A DNA stretch of 64,000 nt from QIAW01 sp035487295 (GTDB taxonomy: Bacteria; Acidobacteriota; Terriglobia; Terriglobales; Acidobacteriaceae). Shown piece by piece: positions 43,213-52,234 of this stretch. Each line of letters begins with the position of its first letter. Position 1 is the first letter of the stretch. Made by a program: the position numbers and the translations under genes. The notes below the pieces were generated by a model. That model saw only the letters and a list, made by a program, of their open reading frames with translations. It searched no databases and was not told the DNA's origin. The stretch lies in contig DATHMH010000034.1 in the NCBI GenBank assembly GCA_035487295.1, positions 124,001-188,000 on the forward strand, given 5' to 3'.

Positions 43213-44847
43213 TCAGCCTGCAGCGTTGATTTGTACCAGTTCGTTCTGGTGGTGCTGGATGGGCATAGTCTCATCATAGCGAAATTCGATTTTGACCCGT
43301 GTCGGCAACACAGCTTCTTTGACCGCATCGGGGGCGTAAACAATGAGACGGAACTGCTTCGATTCTTCAGTGAGAATCATGTTACGCTGAACTACGCCTC
43401 CGTCGAGAGTCCGCTCAAAATCCACATCCCACTTCGAAGCGAAATTCTGATCCTGGAAGTTGACTAGGCATCGGTTAGCGTCACCGATTCCAGCAGGCCA
43501 CCAGCAGGTCATTTGCACGCAGAGATTGCCGGACCCTGCCGGCAAGTCAGCAAAATATGTCACTAAATGGTCGTTCAGATGGGTGGGTCGAAAGACCAAA
43601 TAGCGGCCGCCGAGCCACCCGGTCTTCCGCCACGCTAAAGGAGGCTGAGTGACGGTGCCATACATGCAGCTAACCAGATTCACTAACTGCCGCACATCTT
43701 GATCAAAAAGCGAACTCCATTGATCGGATTTTGCAACGGCGTCCAATCTTTCTTTTCCCAAGGCGACTATCTGCAATTTCTTCTCGATTAAGTCTTGAAA
43801 GTATTCCAGGGAGCCGGCCTCACTGCTCATGTTATAACGGCGGTAAATGTCCGCTGCCTTGGTGAAATAATCTTTCCATCCCGGTATCTGGCGAACCAAC
43901 AATGGATGCGCCAGCATATTCTCATCGGCCACTGCCCTCTCCACGCCACGCGCGCTGATAATTTCGTAAAACATGGCTGGGATTTTATTACGGCCACACC
44001 ATTCAGCAAATTCGGGCAATTTGGGAATACCGGTTTTAAACAGGCCAGATGTAGTGGACAGTTTCCAATCCAGGTTCAACCGCTTTCCTGTTTCGATAAA
44101 GTCAAGCACGTTCCTTTCTACCTGATCCCATTTGCCGTCCACCCGGATATATTCATAAGCATCTCCCATCGAATCCAGGCTGACGGCAAGGCTCAATTTT
44201 CGTTTCTTGATCAGGGTCTCCATATGGCGATGATGCAGGGTGCCGTTGGTAAAAATTGTCAGGCGCACGTCTTTGAGTTCCTCATCTTCAACGAATGCGC
44301 GAATGAATTTCAGTGCCTCGACCAAGGCAAACGGTTCACCGCCAATCACGCACACTTCCAAGGCCGATTTAAAGTGTTCACGCCACTTATAGAGAACCTC
44401 GAAAGAAACTTGTCGTCCATTGGTCTTTCGTCGCGGCACCTGGTGGCACTGGATACACGATAAATTGCAGGCGAATCCAAAGTCTACGTAATATCGGAGG
44501 GGCTTAGCGGTGAGAATTTCGCGATTCGACTCGAATTCCTGAAGAGCCAATCTCCAATTTGCTTGTTGTAGGGGCGAAGCATTCTCGTCAACCTGTGAGA
44601 ATTCAGCAAAATACTGGGTTTCGGGCGCCCTGCTCCGAAAGAAATGGCAACTTTCGCATCCGCTTTGGGTGGTTCCCTGAATATTTACGTGACGTAGCTG
44701 CTGAAAGTTAGCGCTGTTCCAGTAAGAATCCAAAGCGCGGTACTCATCGGACCACTGGTCTTTGGACCCTGAGTAATAGCAGCAGGCGCTAACTTGGTTG
44801 TCGGGAGCGCTGATATTAAGCTCAAACCAGCCTGCGTTGCATTTCAT
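43213..44847 (-). CDS. Radical SAM protein with N-terminal SPASM-like Cys cluster
   Basis: 544 residues, GAGGAG before the ATG. The radical SAM cluster motif is Cys127-x3-Cys131-x2-Cys134 in FACNLSCIQC, followed by CVIGGEPFALVEALKFIRAF and LTIFTNGTL. In front of it lies another Cys-rich module: Cys3, Cys22-Cys23, WNSANFQQLR, and Cys64-x2-Cys67. This resembles a SPASM/twitch auxiliary-cluster domain but placed N-terminally. The last 120 residues look like a beta-sandwich. It stands alone on the minus strand inside the polysaccharide locus. Substrate unknown; radical SAM enzymes in such loci can modify sugars or peptides. Confidence 0.85.
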   Translation of the reverse strand: MKCNAGWFELNISAPDNQVSACCYYSGSKDQWSDEYRALDSYWNSANFQQLRHVNIQGTTQSGCESCHFFRSRAPETQYFAEFSQVDENASPLQQANWRLALQEFESNREILTAKPLRYYVDFGFACNLSCIQCHQVPRRKTNGRQVSFEVLYKWREHFKSALEVCVIGGEPFALVEALKFIRAFVEDEELKDVRLTIFTNGTLHHRHMETLIKKRKLSLAVSLDSMGDAYEYIRVDGKWDQVERNVLDFIETGKRLNLDWKLSTTSGLFKTGIPKLPEFAEWCGRNKIPAMFYEIISARGVERAVADENMLAHPLLVRQIPGWKDYFTKAADIYRRYNMSSEAGSLEYFQDLIEKKLQIVALGKERLDAVAKSDQWSSLFDQDVRQLVNLVSCMYGTVTQPPLAWRKTGWLGGRYLVFRPTHLNDHLVTYFADLPAGSGNLCVQMTCWWPAGIGDANRCLVNFQDQNFASKWDVDFERTLDGGVVQRNMILTEESKQFRLIVYAPDAVKEAVLPTRVKIEFRYDETMPIQHHQNELVQINAAG

Positions 44848-45040
44848 ATCATCTCCTCATTATAGAATAGCGCCTTATTACCGCTATAATACATTAACTG
44901 CTAAAAATAAATCTGCGGCCCCGAACTTTGCGAAAAGGATATCTCGTAATTGATCGAGTTACCAACAATCATTCCGGATATCGCGTTTTGAAAAGGAGCG
45001 ATATTATCCGATATCATAAATTCCTGAGCAGGAGCCAATC

Positions 45041-46996
45041 ATGATCGACTTTAAAATTGCGGAACCCGAACTGGCAATATCAACCGATAAACCAATTCCT
45101 ACGGTTTTAGGTTTCGAATTGCATGCTGATCCTGCGGATTATGTTAGTCAGCTTCTTTTAGAGGATGGCGTTTATGAGATTGCTGAAACCGACTTAGTAT
45201 CTCGTCTAGTGCGCCCAAACGATATTTGTATTGATGGCGGCTGTCACATTGGCTATTACAGTTGCTTGATGGGAATGCTGGCGGGACCTGAGGGCAAAAT
45301 CTTTGCATTCGATGCAAATCCTTTGCAAGTGCAACGAACACGAAAAAACGCCGAAATCAATGGTTTGCGCAATGTAGAAGCTGTTCACGCTGCCTTGGGA
45401 GACCAGACAGGGGGCGCCGCACTTTTCAATTTAGCAATAGATAAACAAACTGGGTTGAGTTCTTTGGGGACTATATCCAACAATTATCAACGAACCATCG
45501 AGGTGCCTTGGTTGCGTTTGGATGATTTTTTAAAAGAACGTCAGGTGACGCATATACGGCTGCTCAAGCTTGACATTGAAGGTGCGGAAGAAATCGCTTT
45601 AAAAGGGTTAGGTAAGGTTCTTGCAGATCACGTCATAGATTTTATTCTTCTGGAATGCAACGATAACCGATTGAAGGTCTTGGATTCCTCTACAGAGCAG
45701 GTATCTACGCTTTTACTCAATGCCGGATACTCGTGCCGGAGCTTCTCTACGAATTCTGTCCCAGCTTGGATGGAAATTCGAAATCCCAAGAGCAGAGAGG
45801 ATGTGAATCATCTCTTCTCCAGTCCCCATGTTCGCAATGAGGTCCCCAGTTTTTCATTAGCAGGCACACTGATTCAGGCAAAAACGAAACAGAAAAATTA
45901 CTTTCATACAATTGCTTGGGAACCGGCACGCGCGACAGGAGAAACACCGGTTGTAACTCCCGCAGAAGCATTTTGGCGGCAGCGAGAGATGCTCGCGAAC
46001 TCCAGAGGAAGAATTTTAAGTTTGAGCGCCGCCATTGGACGGCCTACCGATCTTACCCCGGCGCAATGGGCGCAAATCATGGCATTTACCGAAGAATTCC
46101 GGCCCGATTTAATTCTTGAATTGGGCCGTGGTACGGGTAATTCGACAGCCTGTTTTACCGAAGTAGCGCAGCACTTAGGTGGTGCAGAGCGGTGTAAAGT
46201 TCTGAGCTTGTGCCTGAGTGACACTTGGCGAAAACAAAGTGTGCCCAAGATCAGGCAGATTGTACCTCCTGAATGGTTTGCGCCGCTTGAAGCCTTGGAA
46301 TGCGATATTCTGAGCTTCGACATTGGACCCAGGGTTGCATCCGCGCGGCGGATCATGGTGTTCTGGGATGCTCATGGTTTTGAATTGGCGGAATGGGTTT
46401 TAGGGGAGCTGCTTCCAAAGATTGCACGCAAGCCTCACATCGTAATGATGCATGATCTATCAGATCTTCGATATTGCAGCTCTGAACGGAGATATGGCAA
46501 CGAGCGCTTATGGAAGGGGACTAGCGCCGGAGAGCAATCCATGTGGTTAGGTCATATACACTCCAGAGTGGCGCAGTCCATTTCTATTCTTGATTTTACA
46601 AGCCGAAATAAGCTGCCTCTTCATTCCGGGGACGATAGTTTCTTCCAGGAAATTGGACCTGATTTGGAAAAGAAAACCACGCTGGAGCGAATGCTAGGAA
46701 ACGACCTTTTTCAACTGAATGCCCATTGGTTCTGGTTTACTCTCGCAGAAGCTGGCAGCGAGCTTACCTATCCGAAATTCGAGCCGCCACCTCTTTCTCC
46801 TGTCTCGCGGAACCCAGTTATGCTGGAAAATAATGAACTCGCGGCCCTGCGAAAAGAGCTGAACGCAATACAGTGCTCAGGCAGTTGGCGCTTATTAAAT
46901 AAATTGCACCGCGTCCGGAATGCGATGGCTCCCGCCGGCAGCCTTCGCAGAAAGGTATATGATTCAATCCTGAAGCCTTTCCGTGGAAGGACCTAG
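45041..46996 (+). CDS. Fusion of an FkbM methyltransferase and a second SAM-type domain
   Basis: 651 residues with AGGAG upstream. The N-terminal 240 residues are an FkbM-type methyltransferase: DICIDGGCHIGYYSCLMG, KIFAFDANPLQVQRTRKNAE, and IRLLKLDIEGAEEIALKGL. After a linker, residues 330-560 hold a second Rossmann domain with LILELGRGTGNSTACFTEVA, FDIGPRVASARRIMVFWDAH and PHIVMMHDLSDLRYC, which resembles the CmcI/class I methyltransferase type in glycan loci. The C-terminal 70 residues (LRKELNAIQCSGSWRLLNKL) match the short helix often found at the end of rhamnan-type glycosyltransferases. Probably O-methylates sugars. Confidence 0.85.
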   Translation: MIDFKIAEPELAISTDKPIPTVLGFELHADPADYVSQLLLEDGVYEIAETDLVSRLVRPNDICIDGGCHIGYYSCLMGMLAGPEGKIFAFDANPLQVQRTRKNAEINGLRNVEAVHAALGDQTGGAALFNLAIDKQTGLSSLGTISNNYQRTIEVPWLRLDDFLKERQVTHIRLLKLDIEGAEEIALKGLGKVLADHVIDFILLECNDNRLKVLDSSTEQVSTLLLNAGYSCRSFSTNSVPAWMEIRNPKSREDVNHLFSSPHVRNEVPSFSLAGTLIQAKTKQKNYFHTIAWEPARATGETPVVTPAEAFWRQREMLANSRGRILSLSAAIGRPTDLTPAQWAQIMAFTEEFRPDLILELGRGTGNSTACFTEVAQHLGGAERCKVLSLCLSDTWRKQSVPKIRQIVPPEWFAPLEALECDILSFDIGPRVASARRIMVFWDAHGFELAEWVLGELLPKIARKPHIVMMHDLSDLRYCSSERRYGNERLWKGTSAGEQSMWLGHIHSRVAQSISILDFTSRNKLPLHSGDDSFFQEIGPDLEKKTTLERMLGNDLFQLNAHWFWFTLAEAGSELTYPKFEPPPLSPVSRNPVMLENNELAALRKELNAIQCSGSWRLLNKLHRVRNAMAPAGSLRRKVYDSILKPFRGRT

Positions 46997-47061
46997 GTTT
47001 GCATAAAGAAAAGCTATCGCGCTGAGACTTTAAAATACATTCCTGATAGAGCGAGGAAAGA

Positions 47062-48396
47062 ATGTCTTTGGAGCAAACAATTCAAAATATCGGGGTAGTG
47101 GGACTCGGGAAGCTGGGTGCCTGTGTAGCAGCTTGTCTGGCCAGCCGCGGTTTTAATGTGATTGGTATTGATGCAGATCAGGCCAAGATAGAAGCTATTC
47201 AAAATGGCCGCGCTCCGGTCGAGGAACCACGCCTGCAGGACAAGATCAATGAAGGCGGCTCGCGCTTGCGCGCGACCACAAGTTTTGCCGAGGTGGTCAA
47301 GAATTCGGAAGCCTGTTTCTTCATTACCCCAACGCCCAGCCTACCCGATGGCAGCTTTGATAATCAATATCTGATCCGAGCGCTGCAATCAGTGGCCGAT
47401 GAAGTCCGGAAGCAAAACAAGAAGAATTACTTATTTAACGTCAATTCCACTGTGACCCCCGGGACCTGCGATTCGATCTTCAAGTCCATGCTGGAAAAAA
47501 TGCTGGCAGGCAGTTGCGGCAAAGATTTCGGTCTTGGTTACAATCCCGAGTTTATCGCTCTGGGTAATGTTGTACGCGGACTGCTGGAGCCTGACCTGGT
47601 CCTGGTAGGGGAATCCGATCCGCAAACTGGAGAACGCCTCGAAGAACTCTACCGCCGTTTCTGTACGAATAATGCTCCGATCGAACGTATGTCCTGTGCC
47701 AACGCTGAGCTGACCAAGATTTCGGTAAACTGCGCCGTGACCATGAAAATCAGCTTCGTAAACCAGCTGAGCGCTGTGTGCGCGAAAATTCCGGGAACGG
47801 ACCCTGGCGTAATCCTGCGGGCCATTGGCCGTGACCGGCGCATCGGCTCTGAATATCTCAAGCCGGGGCTGGGATACGGAGGGCCATGTTTCCCACGCGA
47901 TAACCGGCTTTTCCAGTACACCGCAAAATCCGTCGGGGTTGACGCTCCATTAGCGCGCGCGACGGATCAGGTCAACGAGCAGGTCAATACGCGATTGCTG
48001 CAGACCGTCATGGCGCATGCCCCGAATGGAAACTCCGTGGCTGTTCTGGGCCTTGCTTACAAACCGCTCTCCAATGTGGTTGAGTGTTCAACTGGAGTTT
48101 GGCTGTGCCAGCAGCTTGCAAGCCATGGAGCTTCAGTCTTCGCCCACGATTATGCCGCCAACGGCAACGCCGAGGCTAGCTTCTCTCCGGGAAAAGTACA
48201 GCTTGTGAAAGATCCTTCAGAATTATTGAACTGCAGCGTCTTCGTAATTACCTGCCCATGGCCGGAGTATCGCGAGGTTTTCAAGTCTTCCAAACATCGA
48301 TTAAAACAAGGCTCTGTAATCATAGATCCCTGGAGCATGTTAAGAGATGTTGTGCCTGTATTAGAAGCCATTTCCTACGTGGACCGGCTCAACTGA
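47062..48396 (+). CDS. UDP-glucose/GDP-mannose dehydrogenase family protein
   Basis: 444 residues, GAGG upstream of the ATG. The NAD loop is VVGLGKLGACVAACLASRGF. Signatures are TPTPSLPDGSFDNQYLIRAL, VNSTVTPGTCDSIF, YNPEFIALGNVVRGLLEPDL and the catalytic Cys276 in GLGYGGPCFPRDNRLF. GLAYKPLSNVVECSTGVWLC marks the C-terminal domain. PEFIALGNVVRG replaces the PEFLREG of typical UDP-glucose dehydrogenases, so another nucleotide sugar is likely. It is the third nucleotide-sugar dehydrogenase gene in the window. Confidence 0.88.
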   Translation: MSLEQTIQNIGVVGLGKLGACVAACLASRGFNVIGIDADQAKIEAIQNGRAPVEEPRLQDKINEGGSRLRATTSFAEVVKNSEACFFITPTPSLPDGSFDNQYLIRALQSVADEVRKQNKKNYLFNVNSTVTPGTCDSIFKSMLEKMLAGSCGKDFGLGYNPEFIALGNVVRGLLEPDLVLVGESDPQTGERLEELYRRFCTNNAPIERMSCANAELTKISVNCAVTMKISFVNQLSAVCAKIPGTDPGVILRAIGRDRRIGSEYLKPGLGYGGPCFPRDNRLFQYTAKSVGVDAPLARATDQVNEQVNTRLLQTVMAHAPNGNSVAVLGLAYKPLSNVVECSTGVWLCQQLASHGASVFAHDYAANGNAEASFSPGKVQLVKDPSELLNCSVFVITCPWPEYREVFKSSKHRLKQGSVIIDPWSMLRDVVPVLEAISYVDRLN

Positions 48397-48719
48397 GGCG
48401 CTGGAACTCAATAATTACGATAAAAGTGAATGGGCACCAGTACTTAGAGACAGGAACAATAGTGCATAGGTTCACTATGAACCAAAGCTGTTTTCAAAAT
48501 GCCACATGCCGGGATGTACGATTACTTTAGTAACCCACTGTTCAACGTGAGTTTCTGCTTGACAAGTTGCGCAAACAAAGCTATAAAAGAATCGCCTTCT
48601 CCCCATATAACCAGTTTTTAAGGTTAGAACCCGCTTTTCTGGATTTTTGATTAAGTTAGGGTTTCCCCCAAACGTTTATGAACGCCCACACGGCGAAAAT
48701 TAGGAGGTTAGTTCTGAAT
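48397..48719 (+). other. 323-bp intergenic gap with promoter and long leader
   Basis: No gene is seen. The gap carries a near-consensus promoter at 48559-48587, then a leader of about 125 nt with an AGGAGG at 48702-48707, 12 nt before the ATG at 48720. An in-frame ATG at 48678 within the leader is a less likely start because it would bury the signal peptide. Confidence 0.6.
48559..48587 (+). promoter_or_regulatory. Near-consensus sigma-70 promoter
   Basis: TTGACA (48559-48564), a 17-bp spacer and TATAAA (48582-48587). This is the best promoter match in the window and should drive the secreted-protein gene at 48720 strongly. Confidence 0.75.
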
Positions 48720-49526
48720 ATGAAAGCCAAATTTCTTTGTCTTCTTGGGGTATTGCTGCTAGTTTCGTCGGTGGCATTCGCAGGCTCGCAATGCCAGCCA
48801 GGTAATCCCGTCGCTACGGCCGGGCCAACGATTGTTCCGGCCGATGGACGCATTGTTGACTTCGACTTCGTTGCGCAGTCGGGTGGCATCAACTATTACG
48901 AAACCACATTGACCGCTGGCCACTCCTATTCCATTGAGGTCCGCGAGGATTATGATGACGTTTCAGGGACCCCGATCACAGTGGCGCTCTATGCGAATAA
49001 CACTTGCTCAGGGAGTGCTCTTGCTGCCGGCTCTGCGACCACGGGCTACCGGGACACGTCGGGAATTGACCCGGCTCTTCCTTTGAACTCGTTTCGCGGC
49101 AGCGTAATTCCACCGGCCAGTGGACCTTATTCGATCAAGGTGACAAACTCTGACGCGATCGGTCATTACATCTCAGTAAGCGTGCAAGAGACCACGCTCT
49201 ATAGCGCCTTTTGGAGCGATGATGGTGGCAATGGCCACACATTCTGGGTGTTCACTAATACCACCACGGCCGCTGTTACAGGCACGCTTACATTGACCAC
49301 CGGCGGAAACACACCACAGACCTTCACGAAACCTGTAGCCATGGTCGCTTCGGGCGCAGTGGGGTTGGTTACAACTTCGATTTCGGGCGTAGCCGGGCAA
49401 GGCGGTAACGCTCGTTTCGCCCATGATGGGCCTGGCGCCGCGGTGATCGTAAGAACAACGGTTGCCAATTTTGCCACCGGTTATCTTGAACCCGTTCCTT
49501 TTGCTTCGCTTAAGGACAAAAGGTAA
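48720..49526 (+). CDS. Secreted beta-sandwich protein (PPC-like domain)
   Basis: 268 residues from ATG 48720. A signal peptide (MKAKFLCLLGVLLLVSSVAFAG) is followed by a mature protein that begins with CQPGNPVATAGPTIV. Strands such as INYYETTLTAGHSYSIEVRE, ITVALYANNTCSGSA and GPYSIKVTNSDAIGHYISVS form the pattern of bacterial pre-peptidase C-terminal (PPC) domains. The second half (FWVFTNTTTAAVTGTLTLTT) is a Thr-rich beta domain. No enzymatic site is visible. It has its own strong promoter and is closed by a perfect hairpin, so it is a highly expressed single gene, perhaps a surface or matrix protein. Confidence 0.75.
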   Translation: MKAKFLCLLGVLLLVSSVAFAGSQCQPGNPVATAGPTIVPADGRIVDFDFVAQSGGINYYETTLTAGHSYSIEVREDYDDVSGTPITVALYANNTCSGSALAAGSATTGYRDTSGIDPALPLNSFRGSVIPPASGPYSIKVTNSDAIGHYISVSVQETTLYSAFWSDDGGNGHTFWVFTNTTTAAVTGTLTLTTGGNTPQTFTKPVAMVASGAVGLVTTSISGVAGQGGNARFAHDGPGAAVIVRTTVANFATGYLEPVPFASLKDKR

Positions 49527-49562
49527 AGAGAACGACGGTTTCAAATTTTCTACTTAGGGACG

Positions 49563-49592
49563 AGGTTTGAGTGCGCTCACGCACTCAAACCT
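49563..49592 (+). terminator. Perfect 13-bp hairpin terminator
   Basis: AGGTTTGAGTGCG (49563-49575), loop CTCA, CGCACTCAAACCT (49580-49592), then GTTTCT. The stem is perfect; the T run is imperfect. It separates the two secreted-protein genes. Confidence 0.7.
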
Positions 49593-49638
49593 GTTTCTAA
49601 TAACAAAAGTTCTTAGGCCAAAATCGAGGGAGACAGCG

Positions 49639-50454
49639 GTGAGTTGCAGGCGTGCTCTTATTTTTTTCTTTTGCAGTCTTTGGATTCTTGTGGGCGCCGC
49701 CTTGACAAACGCCGCGCCACCCCCTCAGCAAGTCGATAGTGGCATTGAGGTTTCGATCAGCGCGAATAGCTGGACAGTTCAAATACTCAAACCCAGCCAT
49801 TTGCGCGCTGTGTTGGAATCGGTTTGTAAGCAGTCGCAAACAGTCTGCGACATAACTCCGGACTTGAGCGATGATGTCATTGCGCCTATGGTATTACGTG
49901 GCGATCCTTCCACGGTGGTCAGCCAGTTGCTGGAAGGAATGAAAGTCAATTACTCTTACGCACCTTCTACTCCACAGGAAAAAGGCAAATTGATCGTGGA
50001 AGCTCTTCCGCCGGGGGCTTTCGATCATCAGATGAATGCAAGCCAGCCGCCTGCCCCTGAGACTCAGCCTGATATACAGGGGGTTACTACGGTCGGCATG
50101 AACCCGACCCCTGAGGAGACTTCAACCCCTTCCTCTGCTTCCATGGCCGATTCCGCAGGCGCGGCAGCCAGCGATCAAACTAGCGAGCTTTCGAGCTCAC
50201 AGGCGTTCCCGTTCCCGGGATCTGATGGGCATGTGCATGCCGTCTCCATGAATCGCGAGGCAAGCCCTTTCCTGCCGATCTTTGACTCGACCGGGAAATT
50301 GGTTCCTAACCCAAACACTGGAGTTGAAACGCCCTCCACCGTCTCGCCTTCCATTGGTCCGGATGGTAAATTGATCACCATGCCTGTGGGGAGTGGTAAA
50401 TGGCAATTCCTCCCTGCTCTCGATAGCCGCGGAAATCTGCTTCCCGCTCCTTGA
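49639..50454 (+). CDS. Secreted protein with STN-like domain
   Basis: About 271 residues from GTG 49639, chosen because GAGGGAG lies 6 nt upstream and a signal peptide follows (RRALIFFFCSLWILVGAALT). Residues 35-115 resemble the short STN domain of secretins and TonB receptors: LRAVLESVCKQSQTVCDITP, then VLRGDPSTVVSQLLEGMKVN and GKLIVEALPP. The rest is Pro/Ser/Thr-rich and disordered, with repeated GxLxPxP phrases (STGKLVPNP, SRGNLLPAP). No secretin or barrel domain follows. It may be a free periplasmic adaptor. Function unknown. Confidence 0.7.
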   Translation: MSCRRALIFFFCSLWILVGAALTNAAPPPQQVDSGIEVSISANSWTVQILKPSHLRAVLESVCKQSQTVCDITPDLSDDVIAPMVLRGDPSTVVSQLLEGMKVNYSYAPSTPQEKGKLIVEALPPGAFDHQMNASQPPAPETQPDIQGVTTVGMNPTPEETSTPSSASMADSAGAAASDQTSELSSSQAFPFPGSDGHVHAVSMNREASPFLPIFDSTGKLVPNPNTGVETPSTVSPSIGPDGKLITMPVGSGKWQFLPALDSRGNLLPAP

Positions 50455-50662
50455 GATCCTAATCATTACTTAAGGTTGTAGACGCGGCGGCGAATTCCGT
50501 TCGGAGCAATACGACCACGAATCTGGCGTCAGCGGGCACAAAACGCCATGATTTTTACTTGGAAGGCCGCCAGGCTCGTCTTTGGTGCTCTTTCATATGA
50601 CGCTCTTCGCCGTATCAATCGCTGACTGAAACTGGCGGAATGCTCATAGATGTAGCTCTCTC

Positions 50663-51880
50663 TCATGCCAACACCCCAAACGCCTCCATCGCCAACTCCC
50701 GTATCTGCCTGCCGATAATAATGGAAGCCGTGGCCGCCGGTGAGGGCACATTGCATACATGGATGACGTTGCCAGTGCGCAGGATATGAAAGTCATCCAG
50801 CAGCTTCCCCTGGCGGTCGAGCGCCTGCGCCCGCACACCTGAACCGCCCGGACGTATGTCCTCAGCCCGCAGCTCTGGAACCAAACGTTGCAGCGAGCGT
50901 AGAAATGCCGCTTTGCTCAGTGAGCGATAATACTCTGCCATCCCTTTTCTCCAGTATTTTGCCGTCATGCGCCAAAAGCCAGGGAAAGCGATTGTTGTCA
51001 GCGTGTCGCGCAGGCTGAAATCAGATTTGCGATAGCCCTCTCGCTTGAAGGCCAGCACGGCGTTCGGGCCGGCCTCCACCCCGCCATGTACCATACGGGT
51101 AAGATGCACATCCAGAAACGGAAAATTCGGATCAGGGACAGGATAGATCAGCCCATTCACCAGGTGCTGCCGCTCCGGCACAATGTCGTAGTATTCGCCA
51201 CGGAAGGGTGCGATGATCAGGTCAGTTTTGGCGCCGGCGAGTTTGCTTATGCGGTCATTGTGCAATCCCGTGCAGTTCACAGCGTATTTTGCAGTAAATT
51301 CTCCCTGTGTGCTCTGCACTGTAGCTTCATCTTGCCGCACAGCGATTCCGGTGACACGCGCCTGTGTGCGAACCTGGCCGCCTTGCTCGGCCACGATCTC
51401 GGCGAATTTCTTTGCCACCGCGGTGTAATCGGTAATACAAACTCCCGGAACGTGAATGGCCTTGACGCCACTGCAATGTGGCTCCAATTCCCGCAACCGT
51501 TCCGGACCGATCATGGCCAATCCCGGCACGCCATTGGCCACCCCACGCTGATATAGCATTTCTAACTGCGGCAGCTCTGTCTCTGATGTTGCTACTACAA
51601 CTTTTCCACAACGCTGATACGGAATATTGTTGACTTGGCAGAACTCAACCATCGCCGAGGCGCCTTCCACACACGTCCTGGCTTTCATGGAGCCCGGTTT
51701 ATAGTACAGGCCGGAATGGATAACGCCGCTGTTATGTCCAGTCTGGTGCGAGCCAACTTCTTTTTCTTTCTCCAGCACAAGCAAACGTTGCTTTGGGAGC
51801 CGCTGCGCAATCGCCACTGCGGTCGCCAGGCCCACAATCCCGCCGCCTATCACTACAAAATCAAATTTGTTATCTGACAT
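50663..51880 (-). CDS. lhgO: L-2-hydroxyglutarate oxidase
   Basis: 405 residues. The FAD loop is FVVIGGGIVGLATAVAIAQR (residues 8-27). KEKEVGSHQTGHNSGVIHSG, PYQRCGKVVVATSE, GVCITDYTAVAKKFAEIVAE and PFRGEYYDIVPER are characteristic of the LhgO/YgaF family, as is SGVRAQALDRQGKLLDDFHI near the end. It oxidises L-2-hydroxyglutarate to 2-oxoglutarate with electrons passed to the membrane or oxygen. It is a metabolic gene with no obvious tie to the surrounding locus. Confidence 0.93.
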   Translation of the reverse strand: MSDNKFDFVVIGGGIVGLATAVAIAQRLPKQRLLVLEKEKEVGSHQTGHNSGVIHSGLYYKPGSMKARTCVEGASAMVEFCQVNNIPYQRCGKVVVATSETELPQLEMLYQRGVANGVPGLAMIGPERLRELEPHCSGVKAIHVPGVCITDYTAVAKKFAEIVAEQGGQVRTQARVTGIAVRQDEATVQSTQGEFTAKYAVNCTGLHNDRISKLAGAKTDLIIAPFRGEYYDIVPERQHLVNGLIYPVPDPNFPFLDVHLTRMVHGGVEAGPNAVLAFKREGYRKSDFSLRDTLTTIAFPGFWRMTAKYWRKGMAEYYRSLSKAAFLRSLQRLVPELRAEDIRPGGSGVRAQALDRQGKLLDDFHILRTGNVIHVCNVPSPAATASIIIGRQIRELAMEAFGVLA

Positions 51881-52234
51881 GCTGATCGAAAAACTGAGTC
51901 TGGATTTTCTGGAACTTGGTTTGTCTTTTCCTGAATCTTAATCCTGCATGAATGCATTGTGCAATTCGGCGCCGGCAGAAGATCACAAACCGGAAAACGC
52001 CGGAACATATTATCGCCCGCGAGAAGCGTCCGGACCCAACTTCTTACGAGTCTGAAACCAAGAACCCACATCTGTAACTAGCTGAAAACTAAGCTTTTGC
52101 AGAGGTTATCATTGCTGGCTCGCAGTTGACTATCAGATTTGAATTTCAGAACGGGCCATCAAAATTCGACAGTTTAAAATGTTCGTTGACATCCACAAGA
52201 TGGCTTGTGTTTTATTGAGTATACAGTGTTCCCT
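51881..52234. other. 354-bp divergent gap before rfbF
   Basis: No gene is supported. A perfect TTGACA (52186-52191) lies about 45 bp upstream of rfbF, but the best -10 at 18 bp, TTTTAT (52210-52215), is weak. Nothing else recognisable. Confidence 0.5.
52186..52215 (+). promoter_or_regulatory. Possible promoter for the rfbF operon
   Basis: TTGACA, an 18-bp spacer and TTTTAT, 20 bp before the rfbF ATG. Perfect -35 and poor -10; kept as a candidate because the downstream run of coupled genes needs a promoter here. Confidence 0.35.

Noticed and set aside
43135..43467. 110-codon plus-strand frame starting at the stop of the Nudix gene
   Set aside because: It overlaps the well-supported radical SAM gene on the other strand for 255 bp and shows no domain; it is a mirror frame.
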